Positions 35,280 to 44,577 of a stretch of 64,000 nt of DNA are shown here, piece by piece; positions within the stretch are counted from its first letter, which is position 1, and each line of letters starts with the position of its first letter. Made by a program: the position numbers and the translations under genes. The stretch is from Bacteroides thetaiotaomicron VPI-5482 (GTDB taxonomy: Bacteria > Bacteroidota > Bacteroidia > Bacteroidales > Bacteroidaceae), in assembly GCF_000011065.1 (NCBI RefSeq), contig NC_004663.1, positions 4,836,001 to 4,900,000 on the forward strand. Reading direction: 5' to 3'. The notes beneath the pieces were generated by a model, which was given only the letters and a program-made list of their open reading frames with translations, was not told the origin of the DNA and ran no database searches.

Positions 35280-36845
35280 ATGAACAAGATAATAAAATAT
35301 ATCGGAGCAAGCGCAGTCGTATGTATGATGGCGGGGTGTACTACTAACTTTGAAGATTTTAATACCAACCCTTATCAGCCTTCAAAAGTACCGGCAAGTA
35401 ACTTACTGTCTACGATGTTTAACGTGTATGCTTGTCCGCAACAGAATGCTTGTCAGGAGATTAATTGTATGTGGGCCAGCTTTAGCGGTCAAGTGACTGC
35501 GACAGCTAACTGGAGCTTTGGAAAGAATATCTTTGCTTATTATAATGCGTCCGAAGGGCACAATGACAGTTCATGGGGAAGACTCTACGGCTATATCTAT
35601 CCTTCTTTCTTTCTGGTCGAGAACTCTACGGAAAAGAAAGGTGTCATTTATGCCATGGCTCAGTTAACCCGTGTTTATGGTATGCAGTTGCTCGCATCTT
35701 TGCAAGGTCCCATTCCTTACACACAGATGAAGGCCGGCGAAACGGAAGCCCCTTATGATAATGAGCAGACTGTATGGCATGCCATGTTTGACGATCTGGA
35801 TAATGCGATCACCATTCTGAAGTCGGCGGCAACGTTCGGCGTAAATCAAGATTTGGCTGTGGTAGACCAGTTCTATAAAGGTGACTGCTCGAAGTGGCTG
35901 AAGTTTGCCAATACGCTGAAACTTCGGATGGCTATCCGCATCTCGGGAGTAGAACCGGAATATGCTCAGACCAAGGCTCAGGAAGCTGTACTTGGAGGTG
36001 TGATGGAAAGTGTGGGCGACAGTTCTTATGATACGACTAATGGCGGAATCAATGAAAATGGATATGCTATTGTCAGCGGATGGCCCGAAGTAAGAGCCAA
36101 TGCCTGCCTCGTGTCGTACATGAACGGATATAACGATCCTCGCCGTCCTGCTTATTTTACTCCGCAGACTCAGACTGCTGCCGGTGGGTATGTAGGTGTC
36201 CGTTCGGGTTCGGCAGAAATACCTGAACCTACGGTATACGCCAACTATAGCAAACTCTTTATCGCTACCGACAAAACATTGCCACAACCGGTAATGTACG
36301 CTGCCGAAGCTGCTTTCCTGCGTGCGGAAGGAGCACTGAAAGGCTGGAATATGGGTGGAGATGCCAAGACTTTCTATGAAAAGGGAGTTCGATTGTCTTT
36401 TGAGGAATTTGGGGTATCGGGTGCCGATGATTATTTGGCTGACGCTACATCTATACCGGGAAATTATGTGGATAATTTAATTGCCGGACATACCGGAAAC
36501 AATTATACGAACCAGTCGTCCATTACGATCAAGTGGGAGGATGGAGCTGATGACGCGAAGAAACTGGAAAGAGTACTTACCCAGAAATGGATTGCCTGTT
36601 ATCCCGACCCGATGAACGGATGGGCAGATTTCCGTCGGACAGGCTATCCTAGAATCTTCCCGGCAACTGAATCTATGAATGCCGATTGTAATACGGGGCG
36701 CGGACAACGCCGTCTTCGTTTTACACGAAGTGAATACAATAACAATAAGGCGAATGTGGAAGCGGCCGTCAGTATGCTTAGCAATGGAAAAGATTCTAAT
36801 GGAACTGATCTTTGGTGGGCAATGAAAGAAAATGGTACTTATTAA
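35280..36845 (+). CDS. SusD/RagB-like glycan-binding lipoprotein
   Basis: A 521-residue lipoprotein (VCMMAGCTTNFEDFNTNPY, Cys about residue 20) starting 13 bp after the susC frame. The start FEDFNTNPYQPSKV and the tetratricopeptide-like helices (YAMAQLTRVYGMQLLASLQGPIPYTQ, WHAMFDDLDNAITIL), plus QKWIACYPDPMNGWADFRRTGYPRI near the end, are typical of the SusD-like family. SusD proteins cap the SusC barrel and bind the incoming glycan. Length is normal. Confidence 0.95.
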   Translation: MNKIIKYIGASAVVCMMAGCTTNFEDFNTNPYQPSKVPASNLLSTMFNVYACPQQNACQEINCMWASFSGQVTATANWSFGKNIFAYYNASEGHNDSSWGRLYGYIYPSFFLVENSTEKKGVIYAMAQLTRVYGMQLLASLQGPIPYTQMKAGETEAPYDNEQTVWHAMFDDLDNAITILKSAATFGVNQDLAVVDQFYKGDCSKWLKFANTLKLRMAIRISGVEPEYAQTKAQEAVLGGVMESVGDSSYDTTNGGINENGYAIVSGWPEVRANACLVSYMNGYNDPRRPAYFTPQTQTAAGGYVGVRSGSAEIPEPTVYANYSKLFIATDKTLPQPVMYAAEAAFLRAEGALKGWNMGGDAKTFYEKGVRLSFEEFGVSGADDYLADATSIPGNYVDNLIAGHTGNNYTNQSSITIKWEDGADDAKKLERVLTQKWIACYPDPMNGWADFRRTGYPRIFPATESMNADCNTGRGQRRLRFTRSEYNNNKANVEAAVSMLSNGKDSNGTDLWWAMKENGTY

Positions 36846-36868
36846 TAGCTTAAATTAGGAATAACAAT

Positions 36869-37972
36869 ATGAAGAAATTATTATATATCATATTTGGAGT
36901 AATGGGTGCACTGATGTTTATACAGTGCAGCGACTGGACTGAAATGGAACCGAAGTTCACCGAACCGGTGAATATCAATGGTGAAGACTATTATAAGGCA
37001 CTGAGAGAGTATAAGAAATCCGATCATCCGATTGTTTTCGGCTGGTACAGTGAATGGACCGGAACCGGAACGAATATGAACAACCAGTTGAGAGGTATTC
37101 CCGATTCAATGGATATCGTCTCTCTTTGGGGAGGGGCTTTCAACCTGACTGAAGCACAAAAAAGTGACCTTAAGGAAGTGAGAGAGAAGAAAGGTCTCAG
37201 AGTTTTGTATTGTCAGCATATCACAGATATAGGCAGAAGTCATACGCCTGCTTCTGTTGAGAATGATTTCATCGTGGATGGCGTACAGTACAACTCTAAG
37301 GATGAAGCGATGGCTGCTTATTGGGGGTGGTATGGCAATTATGGTGACACTTCGGAAGAAGGACAAGAAAAAGCTATCCGTAAATATGCGCGGGTGATTA
37401 TTGATTCAATCAATAAGTATAACTATGATGGATTCGATATCGACTTTGAACCGAATTTTGGCTATTCCGGAAATCTGAGTGGAAATTCGGACCGTATGCA
37501 TATTTTTTTGGATGAATTATCGAAAGAATTCGGACCGAAATCGGGAACTGGACGTATATTGATGGTCGACGGAGAACCGCAGACACTGAACAAGGAGTCG
37601 GGCCCTTTATTAGATTATTATGTGGTTCAAGCCTATTACTGTAGGTCGGATGAGGGATATAGTGATGCTTTGGATGGTCGTTTTGACAGATTATTAAATA
37701 AATTCGGTTCGATAGAGGATGAAGCTACGATTCTTAGTAAAACAGTTTGGTGTGAGGACTTTGAAAAGCATAAAGGGGATGGCGGACCGGAATTTACAAC
37801 TCGTGATGGTATTGTGACTTATTCATTGAAGGGAATGGCGATGTACTATCGTCCGGGAGTAGATGCCCGCATTGGCGGAGTGGGTGCCTACCGTTTTAAT
37901 CTTTGTCGTCCGGTGAATGACTATTTCTTTATGCGTGAGGTTATTCAGGTTCTGAATCCCGCTAATCATTAA
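36869..37972 (+). CDS. GH18 family endo-glycosidase lipoprotein
   Basis: A 367-residue lipoprotein (MFIQCSDWTEMEPK). The catalytic DxxDxDxE motif appears as YDGFDIDFEPN, with Asp187, Asp190, Asp192 and catalytic Glu194. Other TIM-barrel strands are HPIVFGWYSEWTG, DSMDIVSLWGG, RVLYCQHI, LLDYYVVQAYY and GGVGAYRFNLCRP. In Bacteroides, GH18 members next to SusC/SusD are usually endo-beta-N-acetylglucosaminidases that cut the chitobiose core of N-glycans (EndoF/EndoS-like). I infer that role; chitinase is less likely because there is no chitin-binding domain. Co-transcribed with susD (23-bp gap). Confidence 0.88.
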   Translation: MKKLLYIIFGVMGALMFIQCSDWTEMEPKFTEPVNINGEDYYKALREYKKSDHPIVFGWYSEWTGTGTNMNNQLRGIPDSMDIVSLWGGAFNLTEAQKSDLKEVREKKGLRVLYCQHITDIGRSHTPASVENDFIVDGVQYNSKDEAMAAYWGWYGNYGDTSEEGQEKAIRKYARVIIDSINKYNYDGFDIDFEPNFGYSGNLSGNSDRMHIFLDELSKEFGPKSGTGRILMVDGEPQTLNKESGPLLDYYVVQAYYCRSDEGYSDALDGRFDRLLNKFGSIEDEATILSKTVWCEDFEKHKGDGGPEFTTRDGIVTYSLKGMAMYYRPGVDARIGGVGAYRFNLCRPVNDYFFMREVIQVLNPANH

Positions 37973-38002
37973 TTGCAAGAACATAACTAAAAAAGGATAA
38001 TT

Positions 38003-39193
38003 ATGAAGATGATTAAATTTTCAAGATATGTTGTGCTGGGGGCAGCTTTGGCTGTTGTCACCGGATGCAACGATGCAAAACTGTCAACTATCGATAATGG
38101 AGTATATATTGCGGAAGCGGCTCCTTCTAATACGTTTAGTCAGCAGATAGAGGCACAATTGGTGGACGAGGGAGATGTGATAAAAACATTGACCGTCCGT
38201 TTGGTTCGTGCTATTGATCAAGATGTAACTGTAACACTGGATATTGATCAGCAACTCATTGATGAGTATAATCAACAGCATGAAGCGTCTTACGAACTTT
38301 TGCCGGAAGAATTCAGAAGTTTTGAACGCACAGTTACGATTCCCGCAGGTGAAGTGTCTGCACCAGTCATTAATCTTACTATAAAGCCGTTTACCACCCC
38401 CAATAACGAGGCTTATGCGATTCCGGTACGGATCACTTCCGTAGCCGGACCGATAGGACTTGTTGGTAACGCAAACCATATTCTTTATCTGCTTACTTCC
38501 CCTAATAAACAGAAAGCGGTGGTTTTGAAATCAGCAAATAAAACCAGTCTGAACTTTAAAAACGAAATACCTGTTACTCAGTGGACTATAGAGTATTGGA
38601 TCAAGTTCGATAATACAACGGGCAGACCGACAGGAGATTGGGTGGGTCCTGCCAATATTGCTTTCAGACGATTAATTTTCGCAGACAATTCGGCTCCTAT
38701 TTCTTTCAATGGCGTTTTATTGCGTTATTGGGCGGATGGAGCAAAAAAGATTGCGCCATGTTTGCAGTGTCAGTTGGATGGAAACTATTTTGATAGTGAG
38801 GAATTTTGGTATCCGGATATATGGTATCACATTGCTTATACTTATGACGGATCTACTATTTCCCTCTATAAAGATGGTACATTGAATAATAGTAAAGCCG
38901 ATTCAAGAGACTTTACATTCAATAATATTTCTTTAGCACAGAGTTTCGGCTGGAATATGCAGGTAGAATTAGCTCAGATTCGTCTTTGGAGCAAATGCCT
39001 GACAGAGAACGCTATTCAGGAAGGAATGTCACGCCAGATATCCGGAGATTCGGATGGTTTGATTGGGTATTGGAAGTGTGATGAAGGAAAAGGAAATGTA
39101 TTGAAGGATAATAGCCCGAACGGTAATGATATAACGCTTACCGGAATTCCTGCATGGAGTGAACAATACAATTTCTATCATCCTAATGATTAA
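38003..39193 (+). CDS. DUF1735 and LamG-type lipoprotein
   Basis: A 396-residue lipoprotein (AVVTGCNDAKLS, Cys about residue 22). Residues about 30-155 form a DUF1735 beta-sandwich (VYIAEAAPSNTF, TVTIPAGEVSAPVINLTI); about 160-390 form a concanavalin A-like LamG domain (WTIEYWIKFDNTTG, WYHIAYTYDGSTISLYKDG, IGYWKCDEGKGNVLKDNSPN). LamG domains bind carbohydrate. The same DUF1735-LamG pair is commonly found behind GH18 in Bacteroides loci, as here, 30 bp after the enzyme gene. It ends the operon. Confidence 0.9.
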   Translation: MKMIKFSRYVVLGAALAVVTGCNDAKLSTIDNGVYIAEAAPSNTFSQQIEAQLVDEGDVIKTLTVRLVRAIDQDVTVTLDIDQQLIDEYNQQHEASYELLPEEFRSFERTVTIPAGEVSAPVINLTIKPFTTPNNEAYAIPVRITSVAGPIGLVGNANHILYLLTSPNKQKAVVLKSANKTSLNFKNEIPVTQWTIEYWIKFDNTTGRPTGDWVGPANIAFRRLIFADNSAPISFNGVLLRYWADGAKKIAPCLQCQLDGNYFDSEEFWYPDIWYHIAYTYDGSTISLYKDGTLNNSKADSRDFTFNNISLAQSFGWNMQVELAQIRLWSKCLTENAIQEGMSRQISGDSDGLIGYWKCDEGKGNVLKDNSPNGNDITLTGIPAWSEQYNFYHPND

Positions 39194-39253
39194 GCGGATG
39201 GTTGGAGCTTTATCAATTGATTAGAGAATCCGATACTTACAGATAGTGAAAAG

Positions 39254-39289
39254 AAAAGCCGGCTGCAATCCTTTGCAGCCGGCTTTTTT
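39254..39289. terminator. Terminator of the sigma/SusC/GH18 locus
   Basis: AAAAGCCGGCTGCAA pairs perfectly with TTGCAGCCGGCTTTTTT over a TCCT loop. Convergent with the acyl-CoA synthetase gene, so it can stop both transcripts. Confidence 0.95.
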
Positions 39290-39307
39290 ATAAATGGGTT
39301 TTATGCC

Positions 39308-40963
39308 TTATTTCTCATCGTTCTCGCGAATTTCCACGCGACGAATCTTGCCGCTGATAGTCTTGGGCAGTTCGTCAACGAACTCAATCACACGCGGATA
39401 TTTATAAGGAGCAGTCACCTTCTTGACGTGGTTCTGCAATTCCTTGATCAGTTCTTCTCCGGCACGTGCTTTATAGTCTTTGGACAATACGATAGTAGCT
39501 TTAACTACCTGTCCGCGAATCTCATCGGGTACTCCGGTGATGGCACATTCTATGACGGCAGGGTGCGTCATCAAAGCGCTTTCCACTTCGAACGGGCCGA
39601 TACGGTAACCGGAACTCTTGATTACGTCGTCTGCACGTCCTACAAACCAAAGGTATCCGTCTTCGTCTTTCCACGCTACATCACCTGTGTAGTAAATGCC
39701 GTCGTGCCAAGCCTCGTGTGTACGTTCCGCATCCCGATAGTACTCTTTGAAAAGTCCGAGAGGTTTGCCTTTGCTGGTACGGATCACAATTTGTCCTTGC
39801 TCTCCGGCTTCCACGGAGCGACCTTCACTGTCGATCAGGTCTACGTCATACTGCGGATTGGGCAGTCCCATGCTTCCCGGTTTCGGTTCCATCCAAGGCA
39901 TGGTGGCAACTGTCAGTGTCGTTTCCGTCTGTCCGAAACCTTCCATCAGCTTGATGCCTGTCAGTTTCTTGAAGGTTTCGAATACGGCAGGGTTCAGTGC
40001 TTCTCCGGCAATGGTGCAATACCGCAGTGAAGACAAGTCATATTTAGTCAGGTCTTCATGAATCAGAAAGCGGAAGATGGTTGGAGGTGCGCAAAGGGAA
40101 GTCACCTGATACTCCTGTATCTTTTCCAGAATAGCTGCGGGCGTGAACTTTTCGTGGTCATAGACGAAAATGTTGGCTCCGGCGATCCATTGTCCGTAGA
40201 GTTTTCCCCATACGGCTTTTCCCCAGCCGGTATCGGCGATGGTGAGGTGGAGGCTGTTCTCATCCAGATTGTGCCAGAAACTACCCGTAACGATATGGCC
40301 TAACGGATACGTAAAGTCATGTGCTACCATTTTAGGTTCGCCGGTAGTGCCGGAAGTGAAGTACATCAGTGAGATGTCGTCATTCGTATTGGCATGTCTC
40401 GGGCGGATGAAAGGGGCAGCGTTATCGATTCCCTGATGGAAATCTTCGAATCCTTCCGGAACTTCCGGACCTACACTGACCAGCTTTTCCACGCTCGGAC
40501 ACTCGGGAAGAGCATCTTTGATGTGTTGCAGTATGATTCCTTCGCCGGCAGCCACAATCATTTTGATGTCGGCAGCGTTGCAGCGATAGATGATATCTTT
40601 CTTTGTCAGCAGGTGAGTGGCGGGGATCACCGTTGCTCCCAGCTTATGCAGGGCGATGGTGCTGTACCAGAACTCATAGCGGCGCTTCAGAATCAGCATC
40701 ACCATGTCTCCGCGACCGATGCCGAGGCTCTGGAAGTAAGAGGCCGTCATGTCCGTATAGCGTTTCATGTCGGCGAAGGAGAACTGACGGCTTTCGCCTT
40801 GGTCATTGGTCCAGAGCAGAGCGTTCTTGTCGGGTTGTTCGGCAGCCCAGGCATCTACTACGTCGTAGCCGAAGTTGAAATTCTCCGGTACGTTTATTTT
40901 CAGGTTCTTGATGAAATCCTCTTGTGAGGCAAAGCTAGTCTGTGCTAAAAATCTTTCTACCAT
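39308..40963 (-). CDS. AMP-binding acyl-CoA synthetase
   Basis: A 551-residue member of the ANL superfamily. The AMP-binding P-loop is LMYFTSGTTGEPKMVAHD (about residues 193-210), followed by MEGFGQTETTLTVATMPW, the hinge region YYTGDVAWKDEDGYLWFVGR and a C-terminal PKTISGKIRR with the catalytic Lys. Length and motifs fit an acetyl- or medium-chain acyl-CoA ligase (ACSM-like). It forms a carboxylate-CoA thioester from ATP. An XRE-cupin regulator lies 7 bp upstream on the same strand, so the two are one unit. Confidence 0.93.
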   Translation of the reverse strand: MVERFLAQTSFASQEDFIKNLKINVPENFNFGYDVVDAWAAEQPDKNALLWTNDQGESRQFSFADMKRYTDMTASYFQSLGIGRGDMVMLILKRRYEFWYSTIALHKLGATVIPATHLLTKKDIIYRCNAADIKMIVAAGEGIILQHIKDALPECPSVEKLVSVGPEVPEGFEDFHQGIDNAAPFIRPRHANTNDDISLMYFTSGTTGEPKMVAHDFTYPLGHIVTGSFWHNLDENSLHLTIADTGWGKAVWGKLYGQWIAGANIFVYDHEKFTPAAILEKIQEYQVTSLCAPPTIFRFLIHEDLTKYDLSSLRYCTIAGEALNPAVFETFKKLTGIKLMEGFGQTETTLTVATMPWMEPKPGSMGLPNPQYDVDLIDSEGRSVEAGEQGQIVIRTSKGKPLGLFKEYYRDAERTHEAWHDGIYYTGDVAWKDEDGYLWFVGRADDVIKSSGYRIGPFEVESALMTHPAVIECAITGVPDEIRGQVVKATIVLSKDYKARAGEELIKELQNHVKKVTAPYKYPRVIEFVDELPKTISGKIRRVEIRENDEK

Positions 40964-40970
40964 AACGTTA

Positions 40971-41525
40971 TTACATAATTACGGCCAGAAAACGTACCGT
41001 TTTGCCATCGAGCGCTTTCATGCCATGTGGAAGTTTTGAATTAAAATAAATACTGTCTCCTTGGTTCAGGATGATTTCCTTGCCCTCGATGTTGATAAGC
41101 ATACGGCCTTCAACCACCAGATTGAATTCCTGTCCGTTGTGGTGGTTATAATGGATCGGCTCATCGTCTCCCTTCGGTTCGACCGTGACGATGAAAGGAT
41201 CGGCGGTGCGGTTCATGAAGCCCGACGCCAGTGACTGGTATTTGTAAGCCCTGGTACGTTCGATGCTGACTCCTTTGCCGGCACGGGTCACGAAGTAGCT
41301 GCTCATTTTCGGCTCTTCGCCAAACATCAAAGTATCCAGTGCGATGTTATAGGTACGGGCTATCTTTTGTAGCATACTAACGGAAATGTCGTATTGTCCT
41401 GTCTCTGCGAGCCGGTATTCTTCGGCAGATATGTCGCAGTCGCGGGCGATATCTTCAGACGTTAGTTCCAGTACGTCACGTAATCCGCGAAGGCGTTCTG
41501 CGATCTGTTTAATTTGGTCATTCAT
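40971..41525 (-). CDS. XRE-family transcriptional regulator with C-terminal cupin
   Basis: A 184-residue regulator. The N-terminal HTH is at about residues 10-65 (LRGLRDVLELTSEDIARDCDISAEEYRLAETG). The C-terminal cupin (about 110-184) has the two motifs HYNHHNGQEFNLVVEGRMLI and GDSIYFNSKLPHGMKAL, with His ligands present. XRE-cupin proteins sense small metabolites. Its position 7 bp upstream of the acyl-CoA synthetase suggests autoregulation and control of that enzyme. Confidence 0.93.
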   Translation of the reverse strand: MNDQIKQIAERLRGLRDVLELTSEDIARDCDISAEEYRLAETGQYDISVSMLQKIARTYNIALDTLMFGEEPKMSSYFVTRAGKGVSIERTRAYKYQSLASGFMNRTADPFIVTVEPKGDDEPIHYNHHNGQEFNLVVEGRMLINIEGKEIILNQGDSIYFNSKLPHGMKALDGKTVRFLAVIM

Positions 41526-41564
41526 ACAAGTGGTTGTTTTTTGATTATTAATAATTTTGCGGTA

Positions 41565-42338
41565 TTATTTGGATGCTTTCATCGCTTTGATGACGGCGGA
41601 GGTAAATCCGTTGTGTTCCAGTTCGTTGATTCCCTTGATCGTAATTCCGCCCGGAGTAGTCACTTTGTCGATTTCCACGCTGGGGTGGGTGTCATTGTTC
41701 AGAATTAATGCGGCGGCTCCCTTGACGGACTGGGCTACCATTTCCATCGCATCTTTGGGACGGATGCCCATTTCGATGCCGGCCTGCATGGCTGCCTGGA
41801 TGTATTTCAATACGTAAGCGATGCCGCAGGAAGTCAGTGCCGTGGTGGCGGCTATCTTATCTTCGGGGATGAGCATGGCCATTCCCATTTCGTTGAACAG
41901 GCGGAGCATAAACAGGTTCTGTTCATCGTTCGTGTTGCGTGCCGCGATAAGCGTCATACTTTCCAGTTCGCTGATGGCAGTGTTCGGAATCAGGCGGAAC
42001 ATCGGCATCTCCGGTGCTATCACAAAGTGTGCGAGTTCTTCAAAACTGATACCTGCCGCTACGGATACGAGCGTCTGTTTGCTCTTCAGCTTCAACTCGC
42101 GCATGACGGACTCCACAAACCAAGGCTTCACGGCGAGAATGACAACATCTGCTCCCGTTGCCGCTTCCGTATTGCTCAGAGTGGTGGAAATGCCCGGAAA
42201 TTCTTCTTTCAGTTTCTCCAGTTTGCCTGCGCTGGGGTTGGATACAATGATATCTGAGTCTGCTATCAGACTTCCTTTTGCCAGGCCGCGGGCTATAGAA
42301 CCACCCATGTTTCCTGCACCGATAATAGCTATTTTCAT
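41565..42338 (-). CDS. proC: Pyrroline-5-carboxylate reductase
   Basis: A 257-residue enzyme that reduces pyrroline-5-carboxylate to proline with NAD(P)H. The N-terminal Rossmann motif is MKIAIIGAGNMGGSIARGL; the middle contains SVAAGISFEEL and MFRLIPNTAI, and the C-terminal block is TPGGITIKGINELEHNGF. Length is slightly short but in the family range. A hairpin terminator separates it from argD. Confidence 0.95.
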   Translation of the reverse strand: MKIAIIGAGNMGGSIARGLAKGSLIADSDIIVSNPSAGKLEKLKEEFPGISTTLSNTEAATGADVVILAVKPWFVESVMRELKLKSKQTLVSVAAGISFEELAHFVIAPEMPMFRLIPNTAISELESMTLIAARNTNDEQNLFMLRLFNEMGMAMLIPEDKIAATTALTSCGIAYVLKYIQAAMQAGIEMGIRPKDAMEMVAQSVKGAAALILNNDTHPSVEIDKVTTPGGITIKGINELEHNGFTSAVIKAMKASK

Positions 42339-42398
42339 ATGCGCTTCTTTTTTAATGTATTCTTACAGACAAAGGTAACGGTAAATTGCGAAAAAACA

Positions 42399-42449
42399 AA
42401 AAGCAGCCTGAATAAGAACTGTTTTTCTGTTCGAGGCTGCTTTTTTGTT
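42399..42449 (-). terminator. Terminator between argD and proC
   Basis: AAAAAGCAGCCT pairs with AGGCTGCTTTTTT around a 25-30 nt loop that can fold further. A-run and T-run flank the stem, so it works on both strands; here it ends the arg operon. Confidence 0.8.
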
Positions 42450-42473
42450 CGCTGTTTATTAATCAAATATCAG

Positions 42474-43595
42474 TTAGAGTACTCTTTTGAAACGGGCAAG
42501 GAACTCGTCCGCTTCCTCCATGCTGAGGCAGAGAGGGGGCAATAAGCGGAGTACATTCGTCCCGCTGGCTCCCGTAAATACGTGTTCGTCGTAGATGAGG
42601 CGGCTGCGCAATTCCTTGATCGGTTCTTCAAATTCGAGTCCGATCATCAGTCCGCGTCCGCGCACCTCTTTGATTTGCGGGAATTTCTTGAGTTCTTCCA
42701 GCAGGTAGTCGCCGACTGCTTTTGCATTTTCTACCAGATTGTCCTGTTCGATGACGTCCATTACGGCAAGAGCTGCCGAGCAGGCCAGGTGATTTCCGCC
42801 GAATGTAGTTCCCAGTTGTCCGTAGACGGGCTTGAACATCGGGCTGATCAGTACACCTGCCATCGGGAATCCGTTTCCGATGCCTTTGGCTACGGTGATG
42901 ATGTCTGGCTGGATATGGTTGTATTGATGGGCAAAGAATTTTCCGCTACGGCCGTATCCACTCTGGATTTCGTCCAGAATCAGAATCGTTCCGGTTTCGG
43001 TACAAACCTTGCGAAGTTCCTGCATAAATTCGGTAGTCGGTATTTTGATACCGCCCACTCCTTGTATTCCTTCGATGATAACAGCGCATACGTCACCTTT
43101 CGCCAGTTCCTGCTTCATCGCTTCGATGTCATTCAGAGGGAGATAGGTCACATGACCGTTGTTGTTGATCGGAGCAATGATGGTGGGGTTGTTCGTAGCC
43201 TCCACTGCAAGGGATGTACGTCCGTGGAAGGCTTTGCTGAAAGAAATGACTTTGGTGCGTCCGTTATAGAAAGAAGCCAGCTTCAGCGCGTTTTCATTGG
43301 CTTCGGCTCCGCTGTTGATCAGAAACAGCGAGTAGTCTTCATAACCGGAAATCTTTCCCAATCGTTCGGCTACTTGTTGCTGCAGCTTATTGATCACCGA
43401 GTTTGAATAGAAACCAAGGGTTGCTACCTGATTGCTGATCATCTCCACATAGTGGGGATGCGCGTGTCCGATGGAGATGACGGCATGGCCTCCGTAGAGG
43501 TCCAGATATTCCGTACCGTTCTCATCCCATACCTTACAGCCTTGTCCTTTGACTATATTGATGTCATATAAAGGATATACGTCGAATAATTTCAT
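42474..43595 (-). CDS. argD: Acetylornithine/succinylornithine aminotransferase
   Basis: A 373-residue PLP-dependent class III aminotransferase. Visible are the PLP region LILDEIQSGYGRSGKFFAHQ, the Schiff-base Lys in DIITVAKGIGNGFPMAG, and GTTFGGNHLACSAALAVMD. It converts N-acyl-glutamate semialdehyde to N-acyl-ornithine. Members of the B. fragilis group use N-succinylated intermediates, so its natural substrate may be N-succinyl. It is the last gene of the arg operon, 13 bp after argC. Confidence 0.94.
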   Translation of the reverse strand: MKLFDVYPLYDINIVKGQGCKVWDENGTEYLDLYGGHAVISIGHAHPHYVEMISNQVATLGFYSNSVINKLQQQVAERLGKISGYEDYSLFLINSGAEANENALKLASFYNGRTKVISFSKAFHGRTSLAVEATNNPTIIAPINNNGHVTYLPLNDIEAMKQELAKGDVCAVIIEGIQGVGGIKIPTTEFMQELRKVCTETGTILILDEIQSGYGRSGKFFAHQYNHIQPDIITVAKGIGNGFPMAGVLISPMFKPVYGQLGTTFGGNHLACSAALAVMDVIEQDNLVENAKAVGDYLLEELKKFPQIKEVRGRGLMIGLEFEEPIKELRSRLIYDEHVFTGASGTNVLRLLPPLCLSMEEADEFLARFKRVL

Positions 43596-43608
43596 AATTC
43601 TTCTGTTT

Positions 43609-44577
43609 TTAGAAAGCGGAAGGTTTCAGCCGTAATCCTACGGTTTCTTCCAGGTTGAACATCAGGTTCATGTTATGAACTGCTTGTCCGCTGGCACCCT
43701 TCAGCAAGTTGTCGATACAGGAGATAATCAGTAATTTGTCACCATGTTTCTCCAGATGTATCAGACATTTATTGGTATTTACGACTTGTTTCAAGTCTAT
43801 ATTCTTATCTACAATATGCACGAAGGAGTCTTTTGCATAATATTCCTCATACATGCGAACGATTTCTTCGAGTGCAACTTTCGTTTTTACGACAAGAGTG
43901 GCAAAGATGCCGCGCGGGAAATCTCCCCGATAAGGAATAAAGTCGATCTCTGAATCGAAGCTGTTCTGCAACTGCTTCAGTGATTGCTTGATTTCCGGTA
44001 CGTGCTGATGATCGAAGGCCTTGTATATACTGATGTTATTGTTACGCCAACTGAAATGACTGGTAGCACCGGGCTTCACGCCGGCACCGGTACTTCCGGT
44101 GATGGCATTGACCGAAACATCGCCTGTCAACATCAGATTCTTGGCTAGCGGAAGCAAACCTAACTGGATGCAGGTAGCAAAACAACCGGGGTTGGCTACG
44201 TGCTTCGCCGTACAGGTAGCACGACGGTTCAGTTCCGGCAGACCGTAGATGAAGTCATGATCGTCACTCTTGATGCGATAATCCATCGAGAGGTCGATGA
44301 TTTTCAAATCTTCCGGCACGTTGTGGCTTTCCATGAATTTCTTCGTGTCACCGTGGGCGGTACAGAAGAATAGTACATCTATTGCGTCCAGAGGTAACTG
44401 GTCGGTAAATCTCAGGTCGGTTTCTCCGTAGAGTCCTTCGTGTACGTCGGTGATTCGGTTTCCGGCATTACTGCTGCTGTTGATGAATACGATTTCAGTT
44501 TCCGGATGGTTGAGCAGCAGACGGATTAATTCGCCTGCTGTATATCCTGCGCCACCAATGATTCCTGCTTTAATCAT
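43609..44577 (-). CDS. argC: N-acetyl-gamma-glutamyl-phosphate reductase
   Basis: A 322-residue NADPH-dependent enzyme that reduces N-acyl-glutamyl phosphate to the semialdehyde. The nucleotide motif is IKAGIIGGAGYTAGELIRLL at the N-terminus and the catalytic Cys lies in KHVANPGCFATCIQLGLLP. The His of the active site is in FDHQHVPEI. Its start overlaps the argG stop by 4 bp, so translation is coupled. Confidence 0.95.
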   Translation of the reverse strand: MIKAGIIGGAGYTAGELIRLLLNHPETEIVFINSSSNAGNRITDVHEGLYGETDLRFTDQLPLDAIDVLFFCTAHGDTKKFMESHNVPEDLKIIDLSMDYRIKSDDHDFIYGLPELNRRATCTAKHVANPGCFATCIQLGLLPLAKNLMLTGDVSVNAITGSTGAGVKPGATSHFSWRNNNISIYKAFDHQHVPEIKQSLKQLQNSFDSEIDFIPYRGDFPRGIFATLVVKTKVALEEIVRMYEEYYAKDSFVHIVDKNIDLKQVVNTNKCLIHLEKHGDKLLIISCIDNLLKGASGQAVHNMNLMFNLEETVGLRLKPSAF

